From Brevibacterium antiquum (GTDB taxonomy: Bacteria > Actinomycetota > Actinomycetes > Actinomycetales > Brevibacteriaceae): a stretch of 64,000 bases of DNA. How positions within the stretch are numbered: the stretch's first letter is position 1; every line of letters starts with the position of its first letter. This document shows positions 24,415-33,688 of this stretch, piece after piece. The position numbers were made by a program, and so were the translations under genes. The stretch is taken from NCBI RefSeq assembly GCF_016107655.1, contig NZ_JABASX010000001.1:62001-126000 (forward strand), read 5' to 3'. Below the pieces are notes generated by a model. The model was not told the origin of the DNA and did no database searches. It saw only the letters and a list, made by a program, of their open reading frames with translations.

Positions 24415-25500
24415 GTGGGAACGAAATCGATTCGAGTCGCGATTGCCGGATTGGGCAACTGTGCCTCTTCCCTGATCCAAGGTGTTGAGTATTACCGGGA
24501 TACAGCCCCGGGCAGTAAAGTACCGGGACTCATGCACGTTGAATTCGGGGACTATCACGTCGGTGACATCGAATTCGTCGCCGCATTCGATGTCGACGGC
24601 AAGAAGGTCGGCACTGATATTGCTGAAGCGATCACGGCCAGCGAGAACAACACGATCAAGATCGCAGACGTGCCATCGACCGGCGTCGAGGTTCAGCGCG
24701 GACCGACCCTGGACGGACTCGGGGAGTACTACCGCGAGACCATCGTCGAATCCGACATCGAACCGGTTGACGTCGCGCAGGCGCTGCGCGACGCGAAGGC
24801 CGATGTTCTCGTCTGCTACCTGCCCGTGGGTTCGCAGGAGGCCGTCGAGTACTACGCGCAGGCCGCAATCGATGCGAAGGTCGCCTTCGTCAACGCCCTG
24901 CCCGTCTTCATCGCCGGCACCAAGGAATGGGACGAGAAGTTCCGTGCCGCCGGTGTGCCGATCGTCGGCGACGACATCAAGAGCCAGATCGGTGCGACCA
25001 TCACCCACCGTGTGATGGCCAAACTGTTCGAAGACCGCGGCGTCGTCCTCGACCGCACGTACCAGCTCAACGTCGGCGGCAACATGGACTTCAAGAACAT
25101 GCTCGAACGCAAGCGCCTCGAATCGAAGAAGATCTCGAAGACCCAGGCCGTGACCTCGAACACGACGGCGCAGCTTGAGCCCCGCAACGTCCACATCGGA
25201 CCCAGCGACTACATCGAGTGGCTCGATGACCGCAAGTGGGCCTTCGTCCGCCTTGAGGGACGCAACTTCGGTGATGCTCCGGTGTCGCTGGAGTACAAGC
25301 TTGAGGTCTGGGACTCACCGAACTCGGCCGGCGTCATCATCGATGCCGTCCGTGCAGCGAAGATCGGCCTCGACCGAGGTGTAGGCGGGGCCCTCATCTC
25401 CGCATCGTCGTACTTCATGAAGTCGCCCCCGGAGCAGAAGGGTGACGACGCTGCTCACGACGCAGTCGAAGCCTTCATCCAAGGAAACCTCGACCGCTGA
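24415..25500 (+). CDS. ino1: Inositol-3-phosphate synthase
   Basis: A 361-aa NAD-dependent enzyme that turns glucose-6-phosphate into inositol-3-phosphate. This is the first step toward phosphatidylinositol and mycothiol in actinobacteria. Rossmann motif [16 protein letters not shown] lies at the N-terminus. Also visible are [15 protein letters not shown], the NALPVFIA segment, [24 protein letters not shown] and the [10 protein letters not shown] segment. Length matches the short bacterial/actinobacterial form. GTG start, with AAAGGAG 11 bases upstream. Likely regulated through the direct repeats and leader described above. Confidence 0.95.
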   Translation: MGTKSIRVAIAGLGNCASSLIQGVEYYRDTAPGSKVPGLMHVEFGDYHVGDIEFVAAFDVDGKKVGTDIAEAITASENNTIKIADVPSTGVEVQRGPTLDGLGEYYRETIVESDIEPVDVAQALRDAKADVLVCYLPVGSQEAVEYYAQAAIDAKVAFVNALPVFIAGTKEWDEKFRAAGVPIVGDDIKSQIGATITHRVMAKLFEDRGVVLDRTYQLNVGGNMDFKNMLERKRLESKKISKTQAVTSNTTAQLEPRNVHIGPSDYIEWLDDRKWAFVRLEGRNFGDAPVSLEYKLEVWDSPNSAGVIIDAVRAAKIGLDRGVGGALISASSYFMKSPPEQKGDDAAHDAVEAFIQGNLDR

Positions 25501-25520
25501 GCTGAACGCCACAGCAACCT

Positions 25521-25558
25521 GAGAATGCCGATCGCACCAACGTGTGGTCGGCATTCTC
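25521..25558 (+). terminator. Terminator after ino1
   Basis: A perfect 11-base stem, GAGAATGCCGA (25521-25531) with TCGGCATTCTC (25548-25558), and a 16-base loop. It lies 20 bp after the ino1 stop, without a long T-run. Confidence 0.7.
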
Positions 25559-25775
25559 TCTGCCCGCGGGCGTGCGCATGCTCGCCCACCACCTCGGCGG
25601 ATGCCGGCAGGCGATCCAGGATATGAGATCGGCTCGCCGCAATCGGTGTTGTCCATAACACTGAGAACTTGCACACAGTGGTCCCTGCCACACATAGGTC
25701 GTGACCGGCCGACGAGGTGAACGGCTTCGTCCGGCTCATCTGCACACCCCATTGACGAACCACCGAGGAGCATCG

Positions 25776-27359
25776 ATGTCGCGCAACGCCGCTGCCACCG
25801 ACACCACACAGAAGAAGCCGGCCGAGCTCAGCTGGCTGATGCGCCTGCTGGTCATCATCGAGAAGGCCGGAAACAAGCTTCCGCACCCTTTCTGGCTGTT
25901 CTTGTCACTGGCCGTCGTGGTCATGATCCTCTCGGCAATCTTCTCCGCCTCCGGCCTGCAGGCCGTCAATCCGGCCACCGATAAGACGGTGACTGTGACC
26001 AACCTCTTCAGCACGGAATCGCTGCGCGAGATCGTTGCCGGAGCCACGAACAACTTCGTCACGTTCCCACCATTGGGCCTGGTCCTCATCGTGCTCATCG
26101 GCGTGGCCGTGGCCGAGCAGTCCGGGCTGATCCCGGCAATGCTGCGCGGAACCATCGCCGGTGCCTCACCGAAGTGGATCACGTTCATCGTGGCACTCGC
26201 CGGCACCGCCTCGTCGATCGCCTCCGACGCCTCCTACATGATCATGATTCCCCTCGGCGGGCTTGCGTTCAAAGCTGTGGGACGCAATCCGCTGCTGGGC
26301 TGCCTCGTCGCCTATGCCGCCACCTCGGGCGGATACTCCGCAGCGCCCATGGTCAACTCCTTGGATACGATCCTCGGCGGGCTCTCCACATCGGCGGCCC
26401 AGATCATCGACCCGGAATATGTGGTCAGCCCCGTCGCGAACTTCTACTTCAACTTCGTCTCGATGTTCGTCGTCGCGGTCGCCGTCACCCTGGTCACCGA
26501 ACTCCTGCTGACCAAGCGCGCCGACCAGATCGAACTCGACGAACCGGATGAGAACGACCCCGACAACTTCGACGTCAAAATGGCACTGGACGCCAACGAG
26601 AAACGCGGAGTGGTCTTCGCTGTGCTCAGCATCGTCGCCTGCGCTGCGATCCTGTTCTTCCTCGCACTGCCCGAAGGCTCCTTCCTGCGCGATGAAGCCG
26701 GCGGATTCGGTCCCGAATCGGGCCTGATGGCAGGAATCGCTGCCATCATCGGCTTCGGCTTCTTCATCATCGGCATCGTCTACGGCTACGCCACCGGATC
26801 GATCAAGAAGACCTCCGACATTCCCGACATGATGGGCAAGGGGCTCCTGCCGTTCGTCCCCGTCATCGTCCTGTTCTTCGCCGCCAGCCAGTTCCTTGCG
26901 CTGTTCAAGATGTCCAGCCTCGGCGAGATCCTCGCGATCAAGGGAGCCGAGTTCTTCGGTTCACTCGACACCGGAACGTTCGTCATCCTCCTCGGAGGAT
27001 GGCTGCTTGTGGCACTCGGCGCGCTGTTCCTGACGTCGGGATCGGGCCTGTGGACGCTCATGGCGCCGGTCCTCGTGCCGATGTTCATGCTCCTGTCCAT
27101 CGCCCCGGAGACCACGCAGGCCCTCTACCGCATCGGTGACTCGACGACGAACATCATCTCCCCGATGAGCCCGTACTTCGTCGTCGTCCTCGGCTTCATC
27201 CAGCGGTACAAGAAGTCTGCGGGAATCGGCACCGTGCTCTCGTTCACCATTCCGCTCTCATTCGCGATGTTCGTTCTCTGGGGACTGCTCTTCTTCATCT
27301 GGTGGGCCACCGGAATTCCATGGGGCCCCGGAGCCGCCACGAGCTACCACATGGGCTGA
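25776..27359 (+). CDS. AbgT-family transporter
   Basis: A 527-aa, roughly 12-helix protein of the AbgT family (p-aminobenzoyl-glutamate transporters and sulfonamide efflux pumps). Family landmarks are IEKAGNKLPHPFWLFL near the start, FPPLGLVLIVLIGVAVAEQSG, SSIASDASYMIMIPL, YSAAPMVNSLDTILG and the C-terminal GDSTTNIISPMSPYFVVVL. The ATG was chosen for its GAGGAG, ten bases upstream. It is probably monocistronic, between the ino1 terminator and the BI-1 gene. Import of folate breakdown products or antimetabolite efflux cannot be told apart from sequence. Confidence 0.93.
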   Translation: MSRNAAATDTTQKKPAELSWLMRLLVIIEKAGNKLPHPFWLFLSLAVVVMILSAIFSASGLQAVNPATDKTVTVTNLFSTESLREIVAGATNNFVTFPPLGLVLIVLIGVAVAEQSGLIPAMLRGTIAGASPKWITFIVALAGTASSIASDASYMIMIPLGGLAFKAVGRNPLLGCLVAYAATSGGYSAAPMVNSLDTILGGLSTSAAQIIDPEYVVSPVANFYFNFVSMFVVAVAVTLVTELLLTKRADQIELDEPDENDPDNFDVKMALDANEKRGVVFAVLSIVACAAILFFLALPEGSFLRDEAGGFGPESGLMAGIAAIIGFGFFIIGIVYGYATGSIKKTSDIPDMMGKGLLPFVPVIVLFFAASQFLALFKMSSLGEILAIKGAEFFGSLDTGTFVILLGGWLLVALGALFLTSGSGLWTLMAPVLVPMFMLLSIAPETTQALYRIGDSTTNIISPMSPYFVVVLGFIQRYKKSAGIGTVLSFTIPLSFAMFVLWGLLFFIWWATGIPWGPGAATSYHMG

Positions 27360-27582
27360 GGCCTCTGGTTCGGCTCGCGAGGTGGGGCGGATACAACGCC
27401 TGCCGTGGATGTGGGAATGACCTGGCCGCCGACGAGCGTTACGATCGTGCAACGCTCGTTGGCTCGAGCACTGGTTCTTCAGTGACTGTCCAGCTCAAGT
27501 GACTAGACTGAGACCATGATTCAACTCTCGTGCGGCATATCGTCTGTGCGAGCAACCTGCTCAGATCGAAAGGATCTCGACC

Positions 27583-28389
27583 GTGAGTAACCCCATGATG
27601 AACCGGGCTCTCAACCAGGGAGTTCAGGCCGGACGCAACGAACCGGTCATGTCCGACCAGGAGCTCAACAACCTGTTCGACCAGCCTGCCGCGCAGAACC
27701 GCAATACCGGTCCGCAGGTTGCCGACCGGGCAATGACCTACGACGACGTCATGATGAAGACCGGTGTCCTCTTCACCATTCTTCTCGCCGGTGCCGTCGT
27801 CGGCTGGTTCGTTCCATTCCTCGCTCTTCCCGCGATGCTCATCGCCCTGGTCCTCGGCCTGGTCAACGCCTTCAAGAAGGAACCCAGCAAGGCACTGATC
27901 ATCGGCTATGCAGTCTTCGAGGGTGTCTTCCTCGGTGGCATCTCCGCGATGTTCGAAGCCCAGTTCTCCGGAATCGTCGTCCAAGCTGTGCTCGCCACGC
28001 TCTGCGTCTTCGGCGTCATGCTCGCCCTGTTCAAGTTCAAGGGAGTGCGCTACGGCTCGAAGATGAAGAAGTTCATGATGATCGCCATCGGCGGTTATGC
28101 GATCTTCTCCCTGATCAACTTCGGCATCGCGATGTTCACCGGCACCGGTGGTGCGCGCAGCGTCGAGATCAACATCATGGGATTTGAAATGCCGCTCGGT
28201 GTCATCATCGGCATCGTCGCCACCGTGCTCGCAGCCATGACCCTGATCATGGACTTCCAGATGATTGAGCAGGGTGTGAAGCAGCGGATCCCGGAGAAGT
28301 ACTCCTGGATGTGCGCGTTCTCCCTCATGGTCACCCTCGTGTGGCTCTACATCGAAATCCTGCGCCTCATCTCCTACTTCAGGAACTAG
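27583..28389 (+). CDS. Bax inhibitor-1/YccA family membrane protein
   Basis: A 268-aa protein with a hydrophilic N-terminus of about 55 residues (NPMMNRALNQG, then a Gln/Asn-rich stretch) and seven helices. It carries the BI-1 features GYAVFEGVFLGGISAMFE, KFMMIAIGGYAIFSLINF and the C-terminal MDFQMIEQGVKQ ... LYIEILRLISYF. Actinobacterial members with this N-terminal extension are widespread; function in bacteria is not settled (ion leak or membrane stress). GTG start with AAAGGA about 12 bases upstream. Ends in a strong terminator. Confidence 0.92.
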   Translation: MSNPMMNRALNQGVQAGRNEPVMSDQELNNLFDQPAAQNRNTGPQVADRAMTYDDVMMKTGVLFTILLAGAVVGWFVPFLALPAMLIALVLGLVNAFKKEPSKALIIGYAVFEGVFLGGISAMFEAQFSGIVVQAVLATLCVFGVMLALFKFKGVRYGSKMKKFMMIAIGGYAIFSLINFGIAMFTGTGGARSVEINIMGFEMPLGVIIGIVATVLAAMTLIMDFQMIEQGVKQRIPEKYSWMCAFSLMVTLVWLYIEILRLISYFRN

Positions 28390-28438
28390 ACACCCCAGAC
28401 CCGGGACTACCCCAGCTGCGTGGTCCCGGGAGCGGTGT
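28390..28438 (+). terminator. Terminator after the BI-1 gene
   Basis: ACACC (28390-28394) pairs with GGTGT (28434-28438). Inside, CCCGGGAC (28400-28407) pairs with GTCCCGGG (28423-28430). It starts directly after the stop codon. Confidence 0.75.
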
Positions 28439-28451
28439 CTATGATTGAGCC

Positions 28452-28799
28452 ATGAACAACGTGACGGCGGACCTCGACACAGAGGTCCGCCGTCTGCGTA
28501 TCCGCATCATCGGTCTCAACCCGCGTCAGCTCGCCGAGGCGGGCCCGAATTCCCCCGACAACGGCGTGGGCACCTTGTCGCGCAGAGACACCATCGCCGA
28601 GGCGCTTGCGCAGTTCTCGTCGATCGGCTCCGGTGGCCGGGCGGTCCCTGACTTGGGTGATCAGAGCCTGGCCGACCAGGTCGTCGTTCTCATCGCAGAG
28701 GGGGCCGCCTCGGCCGAGGACCTCCCGGAGGCGCAACAGCAAGAGCGTTTGGCTCAGCTTCTTGACGCAGCAGTGCGACTGCGTCGATCTCTTGCCTAG
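28452..28799 (+). CDS. Hypothetical protein (115 aa)
   Basis: A soluble, acidic and helical protein (TEVRRLRIRIIGLNPRQLAE ... QERLAQLLDAAVRLRRSLA). No domain is recognised. It looks like a short conserved actinobacterial protein of unknown role. The ATG at 28452 follows the BI-1 terminator by 13 bases. It carries a partial copy of the AEAGP-encoding repeat described under findings (near 28532). Confidence 0.7.
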   Translation: MNNVTADLDTEVRRLRIRIIGLNPRQLAEAGPNSPDNGVGTLSRRDTIAEALAQFSSIGSGGRAVPDLGDQSLADQVVVLIAEGAASAEDLPEAQQQERLAQLLDAAVRLRRSLA

Positions 28800-28947
28800 G
28801 ATGGATAGGACCTCATTGTCGAGCACTGCCGAAATCGGCCGTGGACAACCCGTCATCATTCTGTAAGGTTTCTCGCCCCCTCCGGCAGGCGCTGACGAGG
28901 ATAATCAACAGCACCATCCGCTGCTCTGAGAAGGTGCCACACTGACG

Positions 28948-30522
28948 ATGACAGATCGCCGCCCGCTGCTCTTCACCCTCGCCGGAATCGTCGCGACCCT
29001 CGTGTACTTCGGTGCCGCCGAGTTCATCGCTGGTGCCTTCTCGGCCACCTCGGCGCCTCTGCTGATCCTGGGTCAGACGATCATCCCGCTCGTGCCGACG
29101 GCCATGATCAAGGCCGCGATCAGCATCTTCGGCACAAACGACAAACTCGCCCTCGTCATCACTCTGGTCATCGTCGGAGCGATCCTCGGAGGAGTGATCG
29201 GACGGATCGGCCTGCACCGGCGTGCCCTGTCCTTCGTCCTCCTCATCGGCCTTGGGATCCTACCGGTGTTCCTGCTGCTGAGCACTGGCGGATCGCTCCT
29301 CGACGCGGTCCCGGCTCTTGGGGGAGTGGCATTGGGATGCGCGGCGTACATGGGGCTGATCCGCCTCGGTGATGGCCGAGAACTGCGACCCGAGGACTCG
29401 CTGAGCACCGACCGGAGCACCGACATCGACGGCCAGCCGGGCAGCGACCGTCGTGCCTTCTTCGGTCTCGCCGCAGGACTGAGTGCGGTCGGCATCGCCG
29501 CGATCGCGGCAGGTCAGTCGGCATCGATTCTCGCCCGGAATGCGGCAGGAGCGGTGACGAAGCTCGTGCTGCCACGGCCGGCCACCTCGGCGCCCAAGAT
29601 CCCAGCCGGAGCCGACCTGGACATCGACGGGCTCGCACCGATCATGACACCCACTGATGACTTCTACCGCATCGACACCGCGCTCATCCCACCGTCCGTC
29701 GACGCTTCCTCCTGGTCCCTGCGAATCCACGGCATGGTTGACGAGGAAGTGACGATCACCATGGCAGAACTGCTCGAGCTGCCATTGGAGGAGCACCGCG
29801 TGAGCCTGACCTGCGTGTCGAACGAAGTGGGCGGTGACCTCGTGGGCAACGCCACCTGGTTGGGCTACCCGGTCCGAGACCTGCTCAAACGTGCGCAGCC
29901 GAAGGACGGGGCTGACATGGTGCTCTCGACATCCGACGACGGCTTCACCGCCTCGACACCTCTCGAGGTGCTCACCGACGACCGAGCGTCCCTCCTGGCG
30001 GTCGGCATGAACGGCGAACCGCTGCCCCGCGACCACGGATTCCCCGCCAGACTCGTCGTACCCGGACTCTACGGCTTCGTGTCGGCGACGAAATGGGTGA
30101 CTGAACTCGAAGTCACTCGATTCGCCGACAAGGAGGCCTATTGGACGAAGCGCGGCTGGTCCACTCACGGGCCCGTGCTCGTGGCCTCCCGGGTTGATGT
30201 TCCCCGCGCCGGTGTCCATGTCAGCCCGAACAAGGAGGGGCAGATCATCACCGCCGGAATGGCCTGGGCTCAGCACGTCGGCATCGCCGAGGTGCGAGTG
30301 CGCATCGACAACGGCGACTGGCACACAGCGGAAATGAGTGAGGAACTGACCACCGACACCTGGCGACAATGGCGATGCCGCTTCGACGACGTGGAACCGG
30401 GCTCCCACACCGTAACGGTCAGAGCGGTCGACCACGACGGCAACGAACAGATCGCCGAACGTCGCCCCGCGATCCCCGGCAGCGCCACCGGCCTCCATGA
30501 ACGGGACTTCATCGTCGACTGA
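28948..30522 (+). CDS. Membrane-anchored molybdopterin oxidoreductase, sulfite oxidase-like
   Basis: A 524-aa protein. The first 140 residues hold four or five membrane helices; then RRAFFGLAAGLSAVGIAAIA (168-187) looks like an internal Tat-type RR motif with helix. From about 220 the Moco domain of the sulfite oxidase family follows: the Mo-liganding Cys near 289 in LTCVSNEVGG, then NATWLGYPVRDLL, PRDHGFPARLVVPGLYG and KWVTELEV. An Ig-like dimerisation domain ends the protein (VRIDNGDWHTAEM). Its catalytic part should face the outside of the membrane. The substrate (sulfite, or oxidised sulfur or nitrogen compounds) is not readable. Confidence 0.9.
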   Translation: MTDRRPLLFTLAGIVATLVYFGAAEFIAGAFSATSAPLLILGQTIIPLVPTAMIKAAISIFGTNDKLALVITLVIVGAILGGVIGRIGLHRRALSFVLLIGLGILPVFLLLSTGGSLLDAVPALGGVALGCAAYMGLIRLGDGRELRPEDSLSTDRSTDIDGQPGSDRRAFFGLAAGLSAVGIAAIAAGQSASILARNAAGAVTKLVLPRPATSAPKIPAGADLDIDGLAPIMTPTDDFYRIDTALIPPSVDASSWSLRIHGMVDEEVTITMAELLELPLEEHRVSLTCVSNEVGGDLVGNATWLGYPVRDLLKRAQPKDGADMVLSTSDDGFTASTPLEVLTDDRASLLAVGMNGEPLPRDHGFPARLVVPGLYGFVSATKWVTELEVTRFADKEAYWTKRGWSTHGPVLVASRVDVPRAGVHVSPNKEGQIITAGMAWAQHVGIAEVRVRIDNGDWHTAEMSEELTTDTWRQWRCRFDDVEPGSHTVTVRAVDHDGNEQIAERRPAIPGSATGLHERDFIVD

Positions 30523-30848
30523 GCACTCGGATTGCAGGGACTGGCCGGGCGAGCAGGCCAGATGCCCGAGCCAAGTCTGACGGACGCCCGATTCACTGTG
30601 GACAAATGGTCGTTTCAACCGGCGCAATCGACCATTTGCAGACAGTGAAATCCGTTTGTCCACAGCAAGGGGCCGATGCTGCCGGGCCGCTGGGCCGAGA
30701 AGCTTGAGAACTATCTGACAAAACGTTGTATCCTCACCTCAACATGGTGGTGAGCCACGTGGAAGCACAGGTCGCCCCGCGCAGCCTGTGGTTCGGCACG
30801 GTTCAGTCACCGCCGCATCCTGTCCAGCGTCACAATGAGGTGGTCTCA
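30523..30848. other. Gene-free region with DnaA-box-flanked palindrome
   Basis: 326 bp without a convincing gene. The central part is the palindrome listed next. The right part (30670-30848) should hold the promoter of the symporter pair; ACAAAACGTTGTATCC near 30718-30733 is AT-rich and partly palindromic (AAAACGTT). Confidence 0.45.
30592..30664. repeat. Palindrome with two inverted TTGTCCACA (DnaA-box-like) sites
   Basis: TTCACTGT (30592-30599) pairs with ACAGTGAA (30642-30649), and CAAATGGTCG (30603-30612) with CGACCATTTG (30629-30638), around a 16-base loop. TTGTCCACA is present in inverted orientation at 30597-30605 and directly at 30656-30664. The nonamer equals the high-GC actinobacterial DnaA-box consensus. 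It could also end the upstream gene's transcript. Confidence 0.7.
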
Positions 30849-31079
30849 ATGTTCGGTCTCCCGACGGCAACTGTCGTCGTCATCTTCGGCATCCCCGCGA
30901 TTTGGGTGATCTACACGTTGGTCTTCGTCTACCTCTCGCGCGGTTGGAAGGCCGAAGACGTCGCCGAAGACCAGGAACTCACCTCACGCAATGCCAGCGG
31001 AGGGAACGGGCCAAACGGCCCGGCCACCTCGGCGAACCATGACCGCAGGTCCGGGACCGAGAACGGGGGACTGGCATGA
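30849..31079 (+). CDS. Symporter small accessory membrane protein (76 aa)
   Basis: A short protein with one membrane helix (TVVVIFGIPAIWVIYTLVFVYL), followed by a basic turn (SRGWKAED) and a polar tail. Such microproteins sit directly before SSS-family symporters in many actinobacteria and share the GxPAxWVIY pattern. The ATG at 30849 is taken because GAGGTGG lies eight bases upstream; a longer in-frame extension lacks protein character. The stop overlaps the symporter ATG (ATGA), so the two are co-translated. Confidence 0.8.
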   Translation: MFGLPTATVVVIFGIPAIWVIYTLVFVYLSRGWKAEDVAEDQELTSRNASGGNGPNGPATSANHDRRSGTENGGLA

Positions 31080-32614
31080 ACCTCGAAACCTGGTTCCTCA
31101 TCATCTACTTCATCGCCATGGCCGGAATCGGCGTGTGGACGCTCAAGACCGGCAACAAGGGCAGCGAAGGCTATCTCCTGGGTGGGCGCAGCCTCGGACC
31201 GGCCGTGACCGCGCTGCGTCTGCAATCCTCATCGATGTCGGGCTACATGTTCCTCGGCGCCGGCTCCCTGGCCTACACCAAGGGCTACTTCTCACTCTGG
31301 TACGCGATGGGCGACATCGGCGGAGGCGTGCTCAACCTGTCCATCCTTGGCAGGCGGATGCGCAAACTCTCCCAGATCCTGGGGTCCCTGACCTCGATCG
31401 AATACCTCGAACACCGGTACCCGTCGCCGTGGATCCGCGCCATTGCGGCCCCGGTCGCCGTGTTCTGCATCTTCTTCTACGTCATGAGCCAGTTCATCGC
31501 CGGCGGCCGCGGCCTCGAGATGGTCACCGGCATTCCCTACGCCTGGGCCCTGCTCGTCGCCGTCGGCGTCATCGTCTTCTACACCTTCCTCGGCGGCTAC
31601 CTCGCCGTGGCCTACACCGACTTCGTGCAGGCCATCATCATGCTCATCGGCATGGTCTGGATTCTCATCGGCACGCTGCAGGCAGTCGGCGGTTGGACGG
31701 CCGGCAACAATGCCGTCGGTGAGATCAACCCGAATCTGCTGACCATGTGGGGCCCCGACGGCATCGGCTCCGTACAGTGGGGCGTCATCATCGGCGCGGT
31801 CCTCGTGTTCTCCATCGGCTACATGGGCTGGCCGCACGTCAACGTCAGCCACATGGCCATGAAGCGGCCCTCGGTCGCGCGCACGGCAAGCATGTACGCC
31901 ACCGGCTTCAACCTCCTGTTCATTCCCGCGCCCTACATCGTGGGCATCATGGCGCTCATCATCCTGCCCAACCTCGACAACCCCGAACTCGCGGTCTTCC
32001 AGGTCGCGGACACGGTGCTGCCGAACTTCGCCGTCGGCATCGTCATGGCAGGCATCATGGCGGCCATCATGTCGACCGCGGACGCCCTGCTGCTGCAGTC
32101 GGGCACAATCGCCAGCCAGGATCTGTTCCAGCGCTTCATCAAAAAGGACATGTCCGACAGCCAGTCCGTGTGGGTCTCGCGCTTCACGGTCCTCATCCTC
32201 GCCATCATCGGCTACATCGTCGCCGTCAACGATCCTCCGGCCGTCGCCGAGGTGGTCATCTTCTCCACGACCGTGCTCGGTGCCGCATTCGTTCCCGTCT
32301 ACGTGGCCGCAGCCTGGTGGAAGAAGGCCAATGTTCCTGGTGCGATCTCTTCCATGATTCTTGGCGCCGTGTCCTCGGTCGTGTGGCAGCTGACCGGACT
32401 CGTCGACGTCACCGGCGTCGACCCGATGGGAATCGGCATCGTCTGCTCAACCCTGGCACTCATCCTCGTGTCTCTGGCCACCCAGAAGTCCCACCCGGTG
32501 CCCGCACACGTCGTCGCCGCACTGAAGGAGACGGACAAGATCGGTGCCATCCCCGCACACATGCTCACCGGGCAGAACGATGCGCTGGCAGCACAGGTGC
32601 CCAAGGATGCGTGA
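31076..32614 (+). CDS. Sodium:solute symporter (SSS family)
   Basis: A 512-aa protein with about 13 helices and an SSS layout. It carries YLLGGRSLGPAVTALRLQSS at the start (typical GGRSL loop and Na+ region), SGYMFLGAG, TFLGGYLAVAYTDFVQAIIM (the SSS signature around TM5-6), and ADTVLPNFAVGIVMAGIMAA ... STADALLLQSGTIASQD. It is closest in style to proline/pantothenate-type symporters, but the substrate is not determined. The accessory microprotein overlaps its start. Confidence 0.92.
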   Translation: MNLETWFLIIYFIAMAGIGVWTLKTGNKGSEGYLLGGRSLGPAVTALRLQSSSMSGYMFLGAGSLAYTKGYFSLWYAMGDIGGGVLNLSILGRRMRKLSQILGSLTSIEYLEHRYPSPWIRAIAAPVAVFCIFFYVMSQFIAGGRGLEMVTGIPYAWALLVAVGVIVFYTFLGGYLAVAYTDFVQAIIMLIGMVWILIGTLQAVGGWTAGNNAVGEINPNLLTMWGPDGIGSVQWGVIIGAVLVFSIGYMGWPHVNVSHMAMKRPSVARTASMYATGFNLLFIPAPYIVGIMALIILPNLDNPELAVFQVADTVLPNFAVGIVMAGIMAAIMSTADALLLQSGTIASQDLFQRFIKKDMSDSQSVWVSRFTVLILAIIGYIVAVNDPPAVAEVVIFSTTVLGAAFVPVYVAAAWWKKANVPGAISSMILGAVSSVVWQLTGLVDVTGVDPMGIGIVCSTLALILVSLATQKSHPVPAHVVAALKETDKIGAIPAHMLTGQNDALAAQVPKDA

Positions 32615-33215
32615 GCATTCTGATTCCGGTTCTGCTGGTCAATCCAGCCTGATCGCTCCCGATTCGGTGCTGAAACTGGCACCGAACATCACCGCCGCCG
32701 AGGCGCTCGCCGTATTCCGGCGCAAGCTCCCCGACGCGGAGGCTGAGGTTCGACAGGTGCTCCACCCGTTCTGGTGGACGGCGCTGCGCGCACGGACCCG
32801 CGGCCTATTCACCCGATCCGCAAAACCAGGGTCGGCGGTGTCGCCGGGCCAACGGATGAACGTTCTGGTCAACGCCTATTCCGGCAAGGGCTTCATCGCA
32901 GACTTCGAACCCCGTGGCGAAGCTGCGGCCATCGCTGACTGGGCTGATGCCTTCGATTCCTCGGATCAGGCTGGTCCCCAGCCGGGCGTGGACCAGGTGA
33001 GGCGAACAGCGCGTTCACTGGTGCGTACGAAGGTTGTGAAGACGGTGAAGCTGGGTATGGTCATCAGTATTGACGAAGCCGCTGCACCCAGCGGGGTCCT
33101 CAAACCGAACTGGATCGTGACCGGAGCCAACGAGAGGTATTCGGCGACGATCCTCGTCGACGGCCTCGACTCCTCCCACTACATCGTTCGGGTCGAGAAG
33201 CTGGTACAGGACTGA
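32607..33215 (+). CDS. Hypothetical protein (202 aa)
   Basis: No family recognised. It has a helical N-terminal half (SVLKLAPNITAAEALAVFRR ... RQVLHPFWWTALRAR) and a mixed C-terminal half (SARSLVRTKVVKTVKL-like segment, GVLKPNWIVTGANERYSATI). No signal peptide or membrane segment. The ATG at 32607 overlaps the symporter end by eight bases, suggesting the same transcript. It is followed by a perfect hairpin. Confidence 0.65.
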   Translation: MREHSDSGSAGQSSLIAPDSVLKLAPNITAAEALAVFRRKLPDAEAEVRQVLHPFWWTALRARTRGLFTRSAKPGSAVSPGQRMNVLVNAYSGKGFIADFEPRGEAAAIADWADAFDSSDQAGPQPGVDQVRRTARSLVRTKVVKTVKLGMVISIDEAAAPSGVLKPNWIVTGANERYSATILVDGLDSSHYIVRVEKLVQD

Positions 33216-33218
33216 GAC

Positions 33219-33236
33219 GCGTCCCCGCGGGGACGC
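33219..33236 (+). terminator. Self-complementary stem after the symporter operon
   Basis: GCGTCCCCGCGGGGACGC is an 18-base perfect palindrome three bases after the stop at 33215. It is GC-rich and lacks a T-run, and probably ends the three-gene transcript. Confidence 0.6.
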
Positions 33237-33259
33237 CTCGGCGGGACAGCACAGATGCG

Positions 33260-33679
33260 TCAGCCCCAGTCCTTCGCATCAGAGAGGCAGAATGGGTGCC
33301 CTGCGGGATCGATGAGCACCACCCAGGTTTCGCCTGGCTGTGGATCGGCGCGGGTCGCTCCGAGTTCGATGCAGCGAGTGGCTGCAGCTTCGATGTCATC
33401 GGCGGCGAGATCGAGGTGGAACTGCTTGTGCCCGTCGTCGGGCCAATCCGGGCGTTTGTAGTCCGGGATCGTCCCGAAGCCCAGAGCGTGGCTGGGGCCG
33501 GTGAGCATTGCGTAGTTCTCGTCTGAGTACGCTACCGGCCAACCCAGCACCGCGGAATAGAAGTCGCCGAGCGCCGAAGCGTCCGGGGCGTCGAGCGTGA
33601 CCATCGCGAGTTTCGCGACAGGGGTCCTCGAGGTGGTGGAATCGGAAACTTTCATCTCTGTGTCAGTCATGTCTGCCAT
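33260..33679 (-). CDS. VOC (glyoxalase/bleomycin resistance) family protein
   Basis: A 139-aa cytoplasmic protein with one pair of beta-alpha-beta-beta-beta modules. It starts LAMVTLDAPDASALGDFYSA with VLGWPV, has GHKQFHLDLAADDIEAAATR in the centre and ends GETWVVLIDPAGHPFCLS. The His/Asp pattern is that of small dimeric VOC proteins; substrate unknown. The ATG at 33679 is preferred over the longer open frame, which would overlap the divergent AraC gene. The two start codons are then only nine bases apart, so each promoter must lie in the other gene. Confidence 0.85.
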   Translation of the reverse strand: MADMTDTEMKVSDSTTSRTPVAKLAMVTLDAPDASALGDFYSAVLGWPVAYSDENYAMLTGPSHALGFGTIPDYKRPDWPDDGHKQFHLDLAADDIEAAATRCIELGATRADPQPGETWVVLIDPAGHPFCLSDAKDWG

Positions 33680-33688
33680 TCTTGTTCC

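Noticed and set aside
29260-30663. Long open frame antisense to the sulfite oxidase-like gene
   Set aside because: No recognisable domain; it mirrors the codon bias of the sense gene.
30592-30664. Chromosomal origin of replication
   Set aside because: Only two DnaA-like boxes, and no dnaA, dnaN, rpmH or AT-rich unwinding region nearby.
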